This document shows positions 1-6,940 of a stretch of DNA of 10,206 bases, piece after piece (position 1 is the stretch's first letter; every line of letters starts with the position of its first letter). The stretch comes from Bacillota bacterium. Lineage in GTDB: Bacteria; Bacillota; Clostridia; Peptostreptococcales; Anaerovoracaceae. A program made the position numbers and the translations under genes. The notes under the pieces are model-generated. The model had not been told where the DNA came from and did not search any database. It saw only the letters and a list, made by a program, of their open reading frames with translations. The stretch covers positions 1 to 10,206 of the forward strand of contig JAGBGL010000174.1 in the NCBI GenBank assembly GCA_017936025.1, read 5' to 3'.

Positions 1-1
1 G

Positions 2-544
2 AGATCCATCCCTGGAATGACTGTAATCAATCCGTCTGACGGAGTTTCTGCAGGCAAACTGCTGGAACAGGCCGTAGCAATGGATGGTCCTTGCTATGTA
101 AGACTGGGAAGAGCAGCAGTTCCTGTATGCTATGATGAAGCAGTTGAAATCGTACTGGGTAAAGGTAACCAGGTACGCGAAGGTAAAGATGTTGCGATCA
201 TTGCAACAGGCATCATGGTGAACGAAGCTCTGATTGCGGCAGAAGAACTGGCAGCAGAAGGTATCGAAGCAAGAGTTATCGATATCCACACAATCAAGCC
301 TCTGGATGAAGAAATCATCATCAAGGCTGCGCAGGAATGCGGCAGGATCGTAACAGCTGAAGAACATTCTGTTATCGGCGGTCTGGGAAGTGCTGTAGCA
401 GAAGTTGTTACTCAGAAATCTCCTGTTAAGATGGCTTATGTCGGTCAGAAAGATACATTCGGTGAATCCGGAAAACCTGATCAGCTGAAAGAAAAATACG
501 GAATGACTGCAGCAGATATTGTAGCAGCAGTTAAAGCTCTGTAA
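2..544 (+). CDS. Transketolase, C-terminal subunit (partial, 5' end outside window)
   Basis: The frame is open from base 2, so the Met codon at 17 is internal and the gene begins before the window. About 180 residues are visible. The opening RSIPGMTVINPSDG and the later CYVRLGR are typical of the end of the transketolase pyrimidine-binding domain. They are followed by the transketolase C-terminal domain (GKDVAIIATG, VIDIHTIKPLDE, EEHSVIGGLGSAVAE). Transketolase moves two-carbon ketol units between sugar phosphates in the non-oxidative pentose phosphate pathway, using thiamine diphosphate, in the cytoplasm. Many Clostridia split the enzyme into N- and C-terminal subunits; this fragment fits the C-terminal subunit, but a full-length enzyme cannot be excluded because the upstream part is missing. 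A DXS-like paralogue is less likely from the motif wording. A strong terminator follows directly. Confidence 0.88.
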   Translation, partial: RSIPGMTVINPSDGVSAGKLLEQAVAMDGPCYVRLGRAAVPVCYDEAVEIVLGKGNQVREGKDVAIIATGIMVNEALIAAEELAAEGIEARVIDIHTIKPLDEEIIIKAAQECGRIVTAEEHSVIGGLGSAVAEVVTQKSPVKMAYVGQKDTFGESGKPDQLKEKYGMTAADIVAAVKAL

Positions 545-561
545 ATCAAAATAATGAATAT

Positions 562-618
562 AAAGCTCCTTTTCTGAATAGTTTTAAGTAAACTTATTCA
601 GAAGGGAGCTTTTGTTAT
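562..618 (+). terminator. Intrinsic terminator after transketolase
   Basis: The left arm at 562-580 (AAAGCTCCTTTTCTGAATA) pairs with the right arm at 595-612 (TATTCAGAAGGGAGCTTT) with a single bulge. A T-rich tract (TTTTGTTATT) follows. The hairpin lies 18 nt after the stop codon. Its T-tract ends only a few bases before the ribosome binding site of the next gene. Confidence 0.88.
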
Positions 619-637
619 TGTGGGAAGGATTAATAAT

Positions 638-1087
638 GTGAAAATGCCTGCGAAAAAGGGGCTTGTTGTGATGATCTTTATTTTGATTACGGCTGTGGCC
701 GCAGTGATCACATTGCTGGCTTTGGACCGCCATGGAAGTGTCGGATTTACAGTACTCAGCGAGAAAGATATACCGCAGGAGATAGCCGGTGAAGTGATTC
801 CGGAATACCGGTCGCTGGAACGTGCACTGGCATGTATGGTAGATGATAAAGTCTATGTAGTGGTAACAAGAGGAGAAAAACCGGCTTCAGGATATAAAGT
901 GGATATAAGCAGGATGAAGCTGGAAGAAGAAAAAGGCAGACAGCTGCTTGTTGTATATGCTGATTTCTGTGATCCGGATGGAAAGGACAGCATATCACAG
1001 GTTCTTACTTATCCTCTGAAAGTTGCTGAAACTGATCTGGAAAAGCTTCCGGATGACATCGAGCTGAGGGTTCAGTACAAAGAATAG
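638..1087 (+). CDS. Membrane-anchored PrcB-like domain protein
   Basis: About 149 residues from a GTG start at 638. I prefer this to the in-frame GTG at 620 because GGGAAGGA at 622-629 lies 8 nt upstream of 638. Residues 9-28 are a hydrophobic segment after a lysine-rich N-terminus, so the protein is probably anchored in the membrane with its C-terminal part outside. Residues 70-130 resemble the PrcB C-terminal domain: a strand, then GEKPASGYKV (79-88), then strands ending near TYPLKV. PrcB was named from the protease complex of Treponema denticola; the domain's molecular role is poorly known and no catalytic residues are evident. The gene sits between a terminator and the ftsE promoter, so it may be monocistronic. 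I see no convincing promoter of its own. The family call is from motif memory only. Confidence 0.68.
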   Translation: MKMPAKKGLVVMIFILITAVAAVITLLALDRHGSVGFTVLSEKDIPQEIAGEVIPEYRSLERALACMVDDKVYVVVTRGEKPASGYKVDISRMKLEEEKGRQLLVVYADFCDPDGKDSISQVLTYPLKVAETDLEKLPDDIELRVQYKE

Positions 1088-1147
1088 AACTGCAGCAAGA
1101 ACAAATTCTTAAGATACTGTGAAATATGTGGAAAACCGCGATATTCA

Positions 1148-1176
1148 TTGAAAAATATATGATTTTGTAATATACT
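1148..1176 (+). promoter_or_regulatory. Sigma-A-type promoter for the ftsEX operon
   Basis: TTGAAA at 1148-1153 and TATACT at 1171-1176 are separated by exactly 17 nt, close to the housekeeping consensus. Transcription would start near 1183. The in-frame ATG at 1187 would then be almost leaderless, which supports the ftsE start at 1220 with its own ribosome binding site. Confidence 0.72.
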
Positions 1177-1219
1177 GTATATAGTTATGTATATGATAAT
1201 GAAAGGGGCAAAGACACAA

Positions 1220-1966
1220 ATGATTGTTTTTGATCACGTAACAAAGCATTATAAGACAAACATAGGACTTGACGATGTAAGCGTAGAAATAAAAAAAGGT
1301 GATTTTGTTTTTCTGGTCGGACCGAGCGGTGCCGGAAAATCAACATTTATTAAACTTATCCTGAAGGAAATCGAGGCGACAGAAGGTTCGATTTTAGTCA
1401 GGGGCGAAGATATTACAAAATTCTCCAACCGCAGGGTGCCTGAACTGAGAAGAAATATCGGCATGGTGTTTCAGGATTTCAGACTGCTTCCACGTAAAAC
1501 AGTATTTGAAAATGTTGCTTTTGCAATGGAGACAGTTCATAAGAAATCAAAAGTTATCAAAAAACAGGTGCCGCAGCTGCTCAGTCTGGTAGGGATTGAA
1601 TCCAAGGCACAGAAGTACCCGGATGAACTTTCCGCAGGGGAGCAGCAGCGTGTTGCTATTGCAAGGGCGATTGCAAATAACCCTAAGATCCTCATAGCGG
1701 ACGAGCCTACAGGAAATCTCGACCCGGAAACAGCATGGGAAATCATGATGCTCCTGGAGGAAATCAACCGCAGAGGAACTACTGTCGTTATGGTAACGCA
1801 TGCGAAAGATATCGTAGACAGAATGGGTAAAAGAGTTATAACTATTGAAAAAGGTAAGATTATCAGTGACAGCATAGGTGCATACAAGCTTGAGCAGGCG
1901 TTTGCAGGACACGAAAATATGTCCGATACACTGCAGCACTACCGGACTGATACAATTGTACTGTAG
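1220..1966 (+). CDS. ftsE: Cell division ATP-binding protein FtsE
   Basis: ABC ATPase of 248 residues that powers the FtsEX complex at the division site. FtsEX transmits ATP hydrolysis across the membrane to control peptidoglycan hydrolases rather than transporting a solute. The start at 1220 follows GAAAGGGG at 1201-1208; the upstream in-frame ATG at 1187 lacks such a site and lies at the predicted transcript 5' end. Motifs in order: Walker A GPSGAGKST (34-42), Q-loop VFQDFRLL (84-91), signature LSAGEQQR (137-144), Walker B ILIADEP (157-163), D-loop GNLD, and switch His in VTHA (His194). The signature carries Ala139 where LSGGE is usual. About 20 residues extend beyond the usual C-terminus of roughly 228. 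ftsX begins 15 nt downstream. Confidence 0.95.
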   Translation: MIVFDHVTKHYKTNIGLDDVSVEIKKGDFVFLVGPSGAGKSTFIKLILKEIEATEGSILVRGEDITKFSNRRVPELRRNIGMVFQDFRLLPRKTVFENVAFAMETVHKKSKVIKKQVPQLLSLVGIESKAQKYPDELSAGEQQRVAIARAIANNPKILIADEPTGNLDPETAWEIMMLLEEINRRGTTVVMVTHAKDIVDRMGKRVITIEKGKIISDSIGAYKLEQAFAGHENMSDTLQHYRTDTIVL

Positions 1967-1981
1967 AGGGAGACTTGGAAA

Positions 1982-2875
1982 ATGATAAGACGTTTTGGAT
2001 ATACATTAAAACAGGCTTTTCTGCAGGTCTTCCGTAATAAGGCCATGTCTCTGGCATCAGTATTTGCTATTACGGCAATGCTGCTTATTCTGGGGCTGTT
2101 CTTTATGATCGTAGTGAATATCAACACTGCGGCGTCCATGATCGAGCAGGATTATGACTCTATCGAAATATTCCTGCTGGATGAAACTACAGAAGATCAG
2201 GCGGATGATCTGATGAAAGACATTAAAGATGAACCCGGGGTTGAAAGTGTGACTTACCGCACAAAAGACGAAGCCCTGATCGAACTGAAATCCAGATGGG
2301 GAGACAGCGGTTATCTGCTGGATTCTCTTCAGGAGAACCCGCTTCCGAACTCGATTGTAATACGTATAGACAATCTGGAAGCTGCGGATGATGTGGCGGC
2401 AAAGGCACAGACTCTTGAGGGAATTGAAGACGTAAAATACTACAAGGAAACTGTGGACAAGCTCATGAAAGCTACAAATTTCATCCAGCTGTCTGCGGTA
2501 ATAATCATGGCATTCCTGATTATTGTATCTGTTGTAGTCGTGTCTAATACAATCAAACTGACAGTATTCAACAGATCGAGCGAGATTACGATTATGAAAT
2601 ATGTCGGAGCAACAAACTGGTTTATCAGAGGACCGTTCCTGGTGGAAGGTATTATTATCGGAATACTTTCTGCAGGAGTTTCACTGGGAGTATGTTCACT
2701 GGTATACAGTAAAGTTGTGGATCTGATAGGAAAAGATCTGTTTGCGATCATGTCTACGCCGATGGTTCCTATGGATTTCATGGTTGTTAACATGGCATGG
2801 ATTTTCGGTGCGCTGGGAGTGAGTATTGGTGCATGCGGAAGTATTATCTCAATGAGAAAATTCTTAGATGCATAA
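1982..2875 (+). CDS. ftsX: Cell division protein FtsX (permease-like)
   Basis: 297 residues, the membrane partner of FtsE. Four predicted membrane segments (about 22-46, 169-190, 219-243, 268-291) enclose a large outside domain at 47-168, the usual FtsX layout. This domain is where FtsX binds its hydrolase or adaptor in other bacteria. The cytoplasmic stretch EITIMKYVGATNWFIRGPFL (201-220) is the conserved FtsX/MacB-type coupling region that contacts the ATPase. GAGGGAG overlaps the ftsE stop and precedes the ATG at 1982. The order ftsE-ftsX followed directly by a secreted hydrolase gene supports a dedicated FtsEX-hydrolase module. Family assignment is secure. Confidence 0.95.
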   Translation: MIRRFGYTLKQAFLQVFRNKAMSLASVFAITAMLLILGLFFMIVVNINTAASMIEQDYDSIEIFLLDETTEDQADDLMKDIKDEPGVESVTYRTKDEALIELKSRWGDSGYLLDSLQENPLPNSIVIRIDNLEAADDVAAKAQTLEGIEDVKYYKETVDKLMKATNFIQLSAVIIMAFLIIVSVVVVSNTIKLTVFNRSSEITIMKYVGATNWFIRGPFLVEGIIIGILSAGVSLGVCSLVYSKVVDLIGKDLFAIMSTPMVPMDFMVVNMAWIFGALGVSIGACGSIISMRKFLDA

Positions 2876-2887
2876 AAGGGGAACAGA

Positions 2888-4012
2888 ATGAGAAAAAAAT
2901 CAACTATTATTCTTGCAGTGCTGCTGATTTTCACAATGGCGTTCAGTACAGCAGGTGTTTATGCAAGAACGCAGGCTGAGATAGATAAAGATAAACAGCA
3001 GCAGCAGCAGAAACTGCAGGAAGGAAAAAAGCAGGAGGCAGCTCTTTCTAAAGAGATCCAGAATCTTGAAAAGAGTATCGGGACTCTGGAAAATGAAATC
3101 AGTTCCTTGTCCGGAAAAATCCAGGATACAGAAGGAAAGATAAAGACTGCTGAAGAAGAATTGAAGATTGCAGAAGAAAAGGTTGCTGAGCAGAATGAAA
3201 ATCTGAATGGAAGACTTAGAGCTATGTATAAGAACGGTTCTATCGGATTTCTGGATGTTATCCTGAATTCAGGCAGCATTTCTGAGTTTATTTCAAATAT
3301 CGAGATGGTCAAAATTATTTACTCCAGTGACCAGGAAGTACTGGAACAGCTGCAGGATGCATTTGACGAAATCGATGCGAAAAAGAAGGAACTGGAAACC
3401 CTGCAGGCTCAGATGATAGAGCAGAAGCAGACACAGCTTGATAAACAGACAGCTCTTGAAGCTGATAAAGCGGCTGTAGCGAAGAAAAAAGAAGGCGTAG
3501 TGAAAGCTAATGGTGAAATTGAAGACAACATAGCTGCACTCAAGGCTGAGGAAGAATCTATTAAAAATGCCATCAAAAATGACACCAGTGATTCTACAAA
3601 TAAAGATTACAGCGACGGCGTATTTGCATGGCCTGTTCCGGGACACTCAAAGATCAACTCTGCTTACGGATGGAGAAACTGTCCGTTCCATGGAAGAGAA
3701 TTCCACAGCGGCATAGATATTGATGCTGACTATGGTGATAAAATTGTTGCGGCTGCTTCCGGTACGGTTATTCTGTCCAGATATAACGGCAGTTACGGTT
3801 ACTGTATAATTATCAGCCATGGCGGCGGATTGTATACTTTATATGCTCATAACAGCAGCCTGCTGGTAAAATCCGGTTCATATGTAAGCAAAGGTCAGCA
3901 GATTGCAAGAGCAGGATCCACGGGGAACTCAACTGGCGTACATCTCCATTTCGAAGTTCGTAAAGGCGGAAACAGCTACGGTAATCACACTAATCCATGG
4001 AATTATTTATAA
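2888..4012 (+). CDS. Secreted coiled-coil M23 peptidoglycan hydrolase (FtsEX-linked)
   Basis: 374 residues. A Sec signal peptide occupies about 1-26, with likely cleavage after VYA. Residues 28-235 form a long charged coiled-coil region of the PcsB/EnvC/CwlO type, broken by a hydrophobic stretch (about 114-146) whose wording GFLDVILNSGSISEF is typical of this family. The C-terminal M23/LytM domain (about 245-374) holds an intact zinc site: His273 and Asp277 in HSGID, then His352 and His354 in HLHFEV, with a further conserved His321. The enzyme is expected to cut peptide cross-links in peptidoglycan outside the cell. E. coli EnvC has the same shape but a degenerate LytM site; this one appears catalytic. 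The position 12 nt after ftsX makes it the probable FtsEX target. The ATG at 2888 follows AAAAGGGG. Confidence 0.92.
   Translation: MRKKSTIILAVLLIFTMAFSTAGVYARTQAEIDKDKQQQQQKLQEGKKQEAALSKEIQNLEKSIGTLENEISSLSGKIQDTEGKIKTAEEELKIAEEKVAEQNENLNGRLRAMYKNGSIGFLDVILNSGSISEFISNIEMVKIIYSSDQEVLEQLQDAFDEIDAKKKELETLQAQMIEQKQTQLDKQTALEADKAAVAKKKEGVVKANGEIEDNIAALKAEEESIKNAIKNDTSDSTNKDYSDGVFAWPVPGHSKINSAYGWRNCPFHGREFHSGIDIDADYGDKIVAAASGTVILSRYNGSYGYCIIISHGGGLYTLYAHNSSLLVKSGSYVSKGQQIARAGSTGNSTGVHLHFEVRKGGNSYGNHTNPWNYL
2996..3010 (+). repeat. (CAG)5 microsatellite in the hydrolase gene
   Basis: Five perfect CAG codons encode Gln37-Gln41 just after the signal peptide, at the start of the coiled coil. Slippage would change length in frame. 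Confidence 0.85.
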
Positions 4013-4024
4013 GGAAAGTGAAAT

Positions 4025-5659
4025 ATGCAGAATATTAATCCGGTAATTATTGAGCTTCTCCGCAGAAGAGGCTTCAGTGATATTTCCGAGATAAACGAAT
4101 TTTTAGCATCAAAACCAAAGAAAACTTATGATCCATTCCTGCTTCCAGATATGGAAGCGGGGGTGGATTTAATATTAGATGCCATAAAACATAAACATAA
4201 AATCTGTATCTACGGTGATTATGATGCAGACGGGGTCACATCTGTATGCATTCTGATGGAATTTTTAGGGTATCTTACGGATAATATAGAATATTATATA
4301 CCTCTCAGAATAGAGGAGGGGTATGGCCTCAACAAAGATGCTGTGCGCAGTATCCATGCAGGAGGAGCAAAACTTCTGATAACTGTTGACTGCGGCAGTG
4401 TATCATATGAAGAAGTGAAGCTTGCAAAGGAACTGGGGATGGATGTGCTCGTAACGGATCATCACAGCATAACTGATGTACAGGCCGACTGTCTTATGAT
4501 CAATCCAAAGAGAAAAGACTGTGTTTATCCGTATAAAGACCTCGCAGGGTGCGGAGTTGCATTCAAACTGGCACAGGCAGTGCAGAAAAAGGCAGATATT
4601 CCAAAGAATGTGCTGAACAGGGCTCTTGACCTGGTGGCACTGGGGACTATTGCCGATGTGGTGCCTCTTTTAGATGAAAACCGGACTATGGTCAAGCATG
4701 GCATGAATATTATAAGCAGCGGGCACAGACCGGGAATGGCAGCACTTATAGAAGGAATTTCATTTGACAGACAGAAGCTCAGATCTGATCAGATCGCTTT
4801 CGGTCTCGCACCTCATATCAATGCGGCAGGGCGTATGGGAGATGCCGGTGTTGCAGCCGAAGTTATGCTGGAAAAAGATCCTTCAGAAATAAGGAAGCAT
4901 GTGCAGCAGCTGATACAGTATAACCGTGACAGAAAGAACATACAGGACAAAGCGTTTGACGAGTGTGTTCAGATAGTAGAAAGGGCATACCTTGACAAAC
5001 CGATCCTTGTGCTGTTTATGGAAAATATCCATGAAGGTATTGCAGGGATTGTAGCAGGGAAGCTCAAGGAAAAATATGAACGTCCTGTTATTCTTGTAAC
5101 AGCGTCGGGCGAAAACCTGAAGGGTACAGGCAGAAGTATTCCGGGAATCAATCTGTACGAACTGCTTCACACATATGAAGACCTGTTTTTTAAATTCGGA
5201 GGCCATGCAGGTGCATGCGGGTTTTCAATGAAAAAAGATAACCTTGAAAGACTTACCGATTTTCTGGAAGCGGATATCAATGCAAGACTTGCATCTGATC
5301 CTGAACTGCTCAGTATACCTGTCAGTGCAGAGATGGAGCTGGAAGGCGAGCAGATCACACTTGAACTGGCACAGGCCATCGATCTTATGGCGCCGTTTGG
5401 AAGCAGCAATCCTAAACCGAACTTCCTGCTGGAGCAGGTGGAAATTCTGAAAGCAGCACCTATGGGTGATGGAAGACATGCAAGATTCACAGCGATGTGT
5501 TCAGATGGATTCACTATTGAATGTGTACTGTTCGGGAAGGCTCAGGATTTTGAAGAACTGCTGTACGGCGGTTACACAGTCGACCTTGTAGGAACTGTTG
5601 ACTGGCAGGAGTGGCGCGGCCGGAAACGTGTACAGTTTACAGTAGAAGATATAAAGTAG
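4025..5659 (+). CDS. recJ: Single-stranded-DNA-specific exonuclease RecJ
   Basis: 544 residues, near the length of E. coli RecJ and shorter than the long Bacillus form. RecJ is a cytoplasmic 5'-to-3' single-strand DNA exonuclease used in recombinational repair, mismatch repair and replication-fork processing. DHH-domain motifs are intact: YGDYDADG (63-70), TVDCGS with Asp122, TDHHS with Asp145-His146-His147, and ALGTIADVVPLLDENR with Asp211. The DHHA1 domain follows, with GTGRSIPGINLYELL (about 367-381) and GGHAGACGFS (392-401). The final ~110 residues fit the RecJ OB-fold domain. AAGGAAAG at 4011-4018 overlaps the upstream stop codon and sets the ATG at 4025. The next gene is 16 nt downstream, so recJ appears co-transcribed with the division genes. 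Confidence 0.95.
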   Translation: MQNINPVIIELLRRRGFSDISEINEFLASKPKKTYDPFLLPDMEAGVDLILDAIKHKHKICIYGDYDADGVTSVCILMEFLGYLTDNIEYYIPLRIEEGYGLNKDAVRSIHAGGAKLLITVDCGSVSYEEVKLAKELGMDVLVTDHHSITDVQADCLMINPKRKDCVYPYKDLAGCGVAFKLAQAVQKKADIPKNVLNRALDLVALGTIADVVPLLDENRTMVKHGMNIISSGHRPGMAALIEGISFDRQKLRSDQIAFGLAPHINAAGRMGDAGVAAEVMLEKDPSEIRKHVQQLIQYNRDRKNIQDKAFDECVQIVERAYLDKPILVLFMENIHEGIAGIVAGKLKEKYERPVILVTASGENLKGTGRSIPGINLYELLHTYEDLFFKFGGHAGACGFSMKKDNLERLTDFLEADINARLASDPELLSIPVSAEMELEGEQITLELAQAIDLMAPFGSSNPKPNFLLEQVEILKAAPMGDGRHARFTAMCSDGFTIECVLFGKAQDFEELLYGGYTVDLVGTVDWQEWRGRKRVQFTVEDIK

Positions 5660-5675
5660 TTGGAAAGGAAAAAAG

Positions 5676-6848
5676 ATGACAGAAGGCAGTAGAAAACCGT
5701 TAAAATATATCGTGCTGGGATTTCTTGCCGGCATGGCGGCCGCGTTCGGGATAATGATCATAGTAATGACCGGATTTGGACCCGGACCGGCGGTGATTTC
5801 CGGAAGCACATATGATTACTATAAGCAGCTGGACGAAAGATATTCAAAACTCAATACTATATATGATGAAGTAATGACAAGCTATTACATCGAACCTGAT
5901 GAAACAGCAATGCAGGAAATGATGTACAAAGGACTGATCGCAGGATTAGAGGATCCATATTCCGCCTATATGACTGCTGAAGAATATAATTCATATGAGG
6001 AAAGCATCACAGGAGAATTTGAAGGTATCGGGATAGTATTTTCAACTGACAATGACGGTAACTATACAGTAATACAGGTATACAAAGATTCCCCGGCTGA
6101 TAAGGCAGGACTGAAAAGCGGAGACCTGCTGCTGAAAGCTGACGGAAAATATTATGATACTATGGAAGAAATGTCAGCACATATAAAAGGTAAGGCAGGA
6201 ACTATTGTCAAGCTGACTTATTCCAGGGACGGTAAAGAAAATACAGTGCCGATAAAGAGAGATAAAATTGTGAGTCAGACAGTAGAAAGCAAACTGCTGG
6301 ATGATAATATCGGCTATATCGCCATTACCGGGTTCGAAGGCCATACCGGCGATGACTTCCAAAAGGCGCTTGATGAAATGGAAAAGAAATCTGTCAGCGG
6401 ACTGGTCATTGACCTGCGTGATAACGGAGGCGGAACAGTAGCGACATGCCTTGAAGTTACTGACGCTCTGATGGGAGAAAGTGTGATAGTTTCCATGGAA
6501 GACAGATACGGCAACAGTGAAGAGTATACTTCTGATAAGGAGACTACAAAACTGCCGTATGTTGTGCTGGTTAACGAGAATTCTGCAAGTGCAGCAGAAA
6601 TCATGGCTGCGGCAGTAAAGGATAATACGGATAATCCTGTTGTAGGAACGACGACTTTCGGAAAGGGTATCGTTCAGATGTCAAGCGAACTTGATGACGG
6701 AAGCGCGTTGAGACTGACAATAATGCAGTACTTTTCTCCGGACGGAACAGTGATCCATAAAAAAGGTGTAAAACCGGATTTTACAGTAAAAAACAATGGT
6801 GATATAGATGTTCAGCTGCAGAAAGCAATAGAACTTCTTAAGAAATAA
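5676..6848 (+). CDS. S41 family C-terminal processing peptidase (CtpA/CtpB-like) with PDZ domain
   Basis: 390 residues. One N-terminal membrane segment (about 11-32) anchors the protein with its catalytic part outside the cytoplasm. A short helical cap region comes next, then a PDZ domain (about 112-197, beginning GEFEGIGI) that recognises substrate C-termini, and an S41 protease core (about 210-360). The catalytic pair is Ser305 in NSASAAE (302-308) and Lys330 in TFGKG, with Gln334 four residues on, matching the Ser-Lys spacing of the Tsp/CtpB family. There is no C-terminal peptidoglycan-binding domain, so it is shorter than B. subtilis CtpB. GGAAAGGA at 5662-5669 precedes the ATG. It ends the ftsEX unit; substrates are unknown, though neighbouring envelope proteins are candidates. 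Confidence 0.93.
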   Translation: MTEGSRKPLKYIVLGFLAGMAAAFGIMIIVMTGFGPGPAVISGSTYDYYKQLDERYSKLNTIYDEVMTSYYIEPDETAMQEMMYKGLIAGLEDPYSAYMTAEEYNSYEESITGEFEGIGIVFSTDNDGNYTVIQVYKDSPADKAGLKSGDLLLKADGKYYDTMEEMSAHIKGKAGTIVKLTYSRDGKENTVPIKRDKIVSQTVESKLLDDNIGYIAITGFEGHTGDDFQKALDEMEKKSVSGLVIDLRDNGGGTVATCLEVTDALMGESVIVSMEDRYGNSEEYTSDKETTKLPYVVLVNENSASAAEIMAAAVKDNTDNPVVGTTTFGKGIVQMSSELDDGSALRLTIMQYFSPDGTVIHKKGVKPDFTVKNNGDIDVQLQKAIELLKK

Positions 6849-6865
6849 TATAGAACACAATAAAC

Positions 6866-6890
6866 GGGCTGCCTGAAAGCAGCCCTTTTT
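6866..6890 (+). terminator. Intrinsic terminator of the ftsEX-recJ-ctp unit
   Basis: A perfect 7-bp GC-rich stem, GGGCTGC (6866-6872) with GCAGCCC (6879-6885), encloses a 6-nt loop and is followed by five Ts. It lies 17 nt after the protease stop codon. Confidence 0.92.
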
Positions 6891-6894
6891 CAGT

Positions 6895-6925
6895 ATAATA
6901 AAAGCTCTGCAGTATTCTGCAGAGC
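6895..6925 (-). terminator. Intrinsic terminator of the CaCA exchanger gene (minus strand)
   Basis: A perfect 9-bp stem, GCTCTGCAG (6904-6912) with CTGCAGAGC (6917-6925), has a 4-nt loop. Read on the minus strand it is followed by TTTTATTAT. It lies 15 nt beyond the exchanger stop codon and back to back with the plus-strand terminator. Confidence 0.85.
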
Positions 6926-6940
6926 CGGTTGAAATATTTA

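Noticed and set aside
620..637. GTG at 620 as the start of the PrcB-like gene
   Set aside because: It would place the only good Shine-Dalgarno (622-629) inside the coding region and has only terminator sequence upstream.
1097..1110. AAGAA/TTCTT small inverted repeat after the PrcB-like gene, considered as a terminator
   Set aside because: The stem is only 5 bp, AT-rich, and lacks a T-tract.
1187..1219. Upstream ATG at 1187 as the ftsE start
   Set aside because: It has no ribosome binding site, lies at the predicted transcript 5' end, and adds 11 residues not usual in FtsE; the ATG at 1220 has GAAAGGGG and the typical N-terminus.
1537..1887. Minus-strand open frames of 116 and 130 codons within ftsE
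   Set aside because: They lie entirely opposite strongly conserved ftsE sequence and show no domain or translation signal.
2440..2934. Minus-strand 164-codon open frame opposite ftsX
   Set aside because: Its hydrophobic composition is the reverse complement of ftsX membrane segments; there is no supporting start site or family match.
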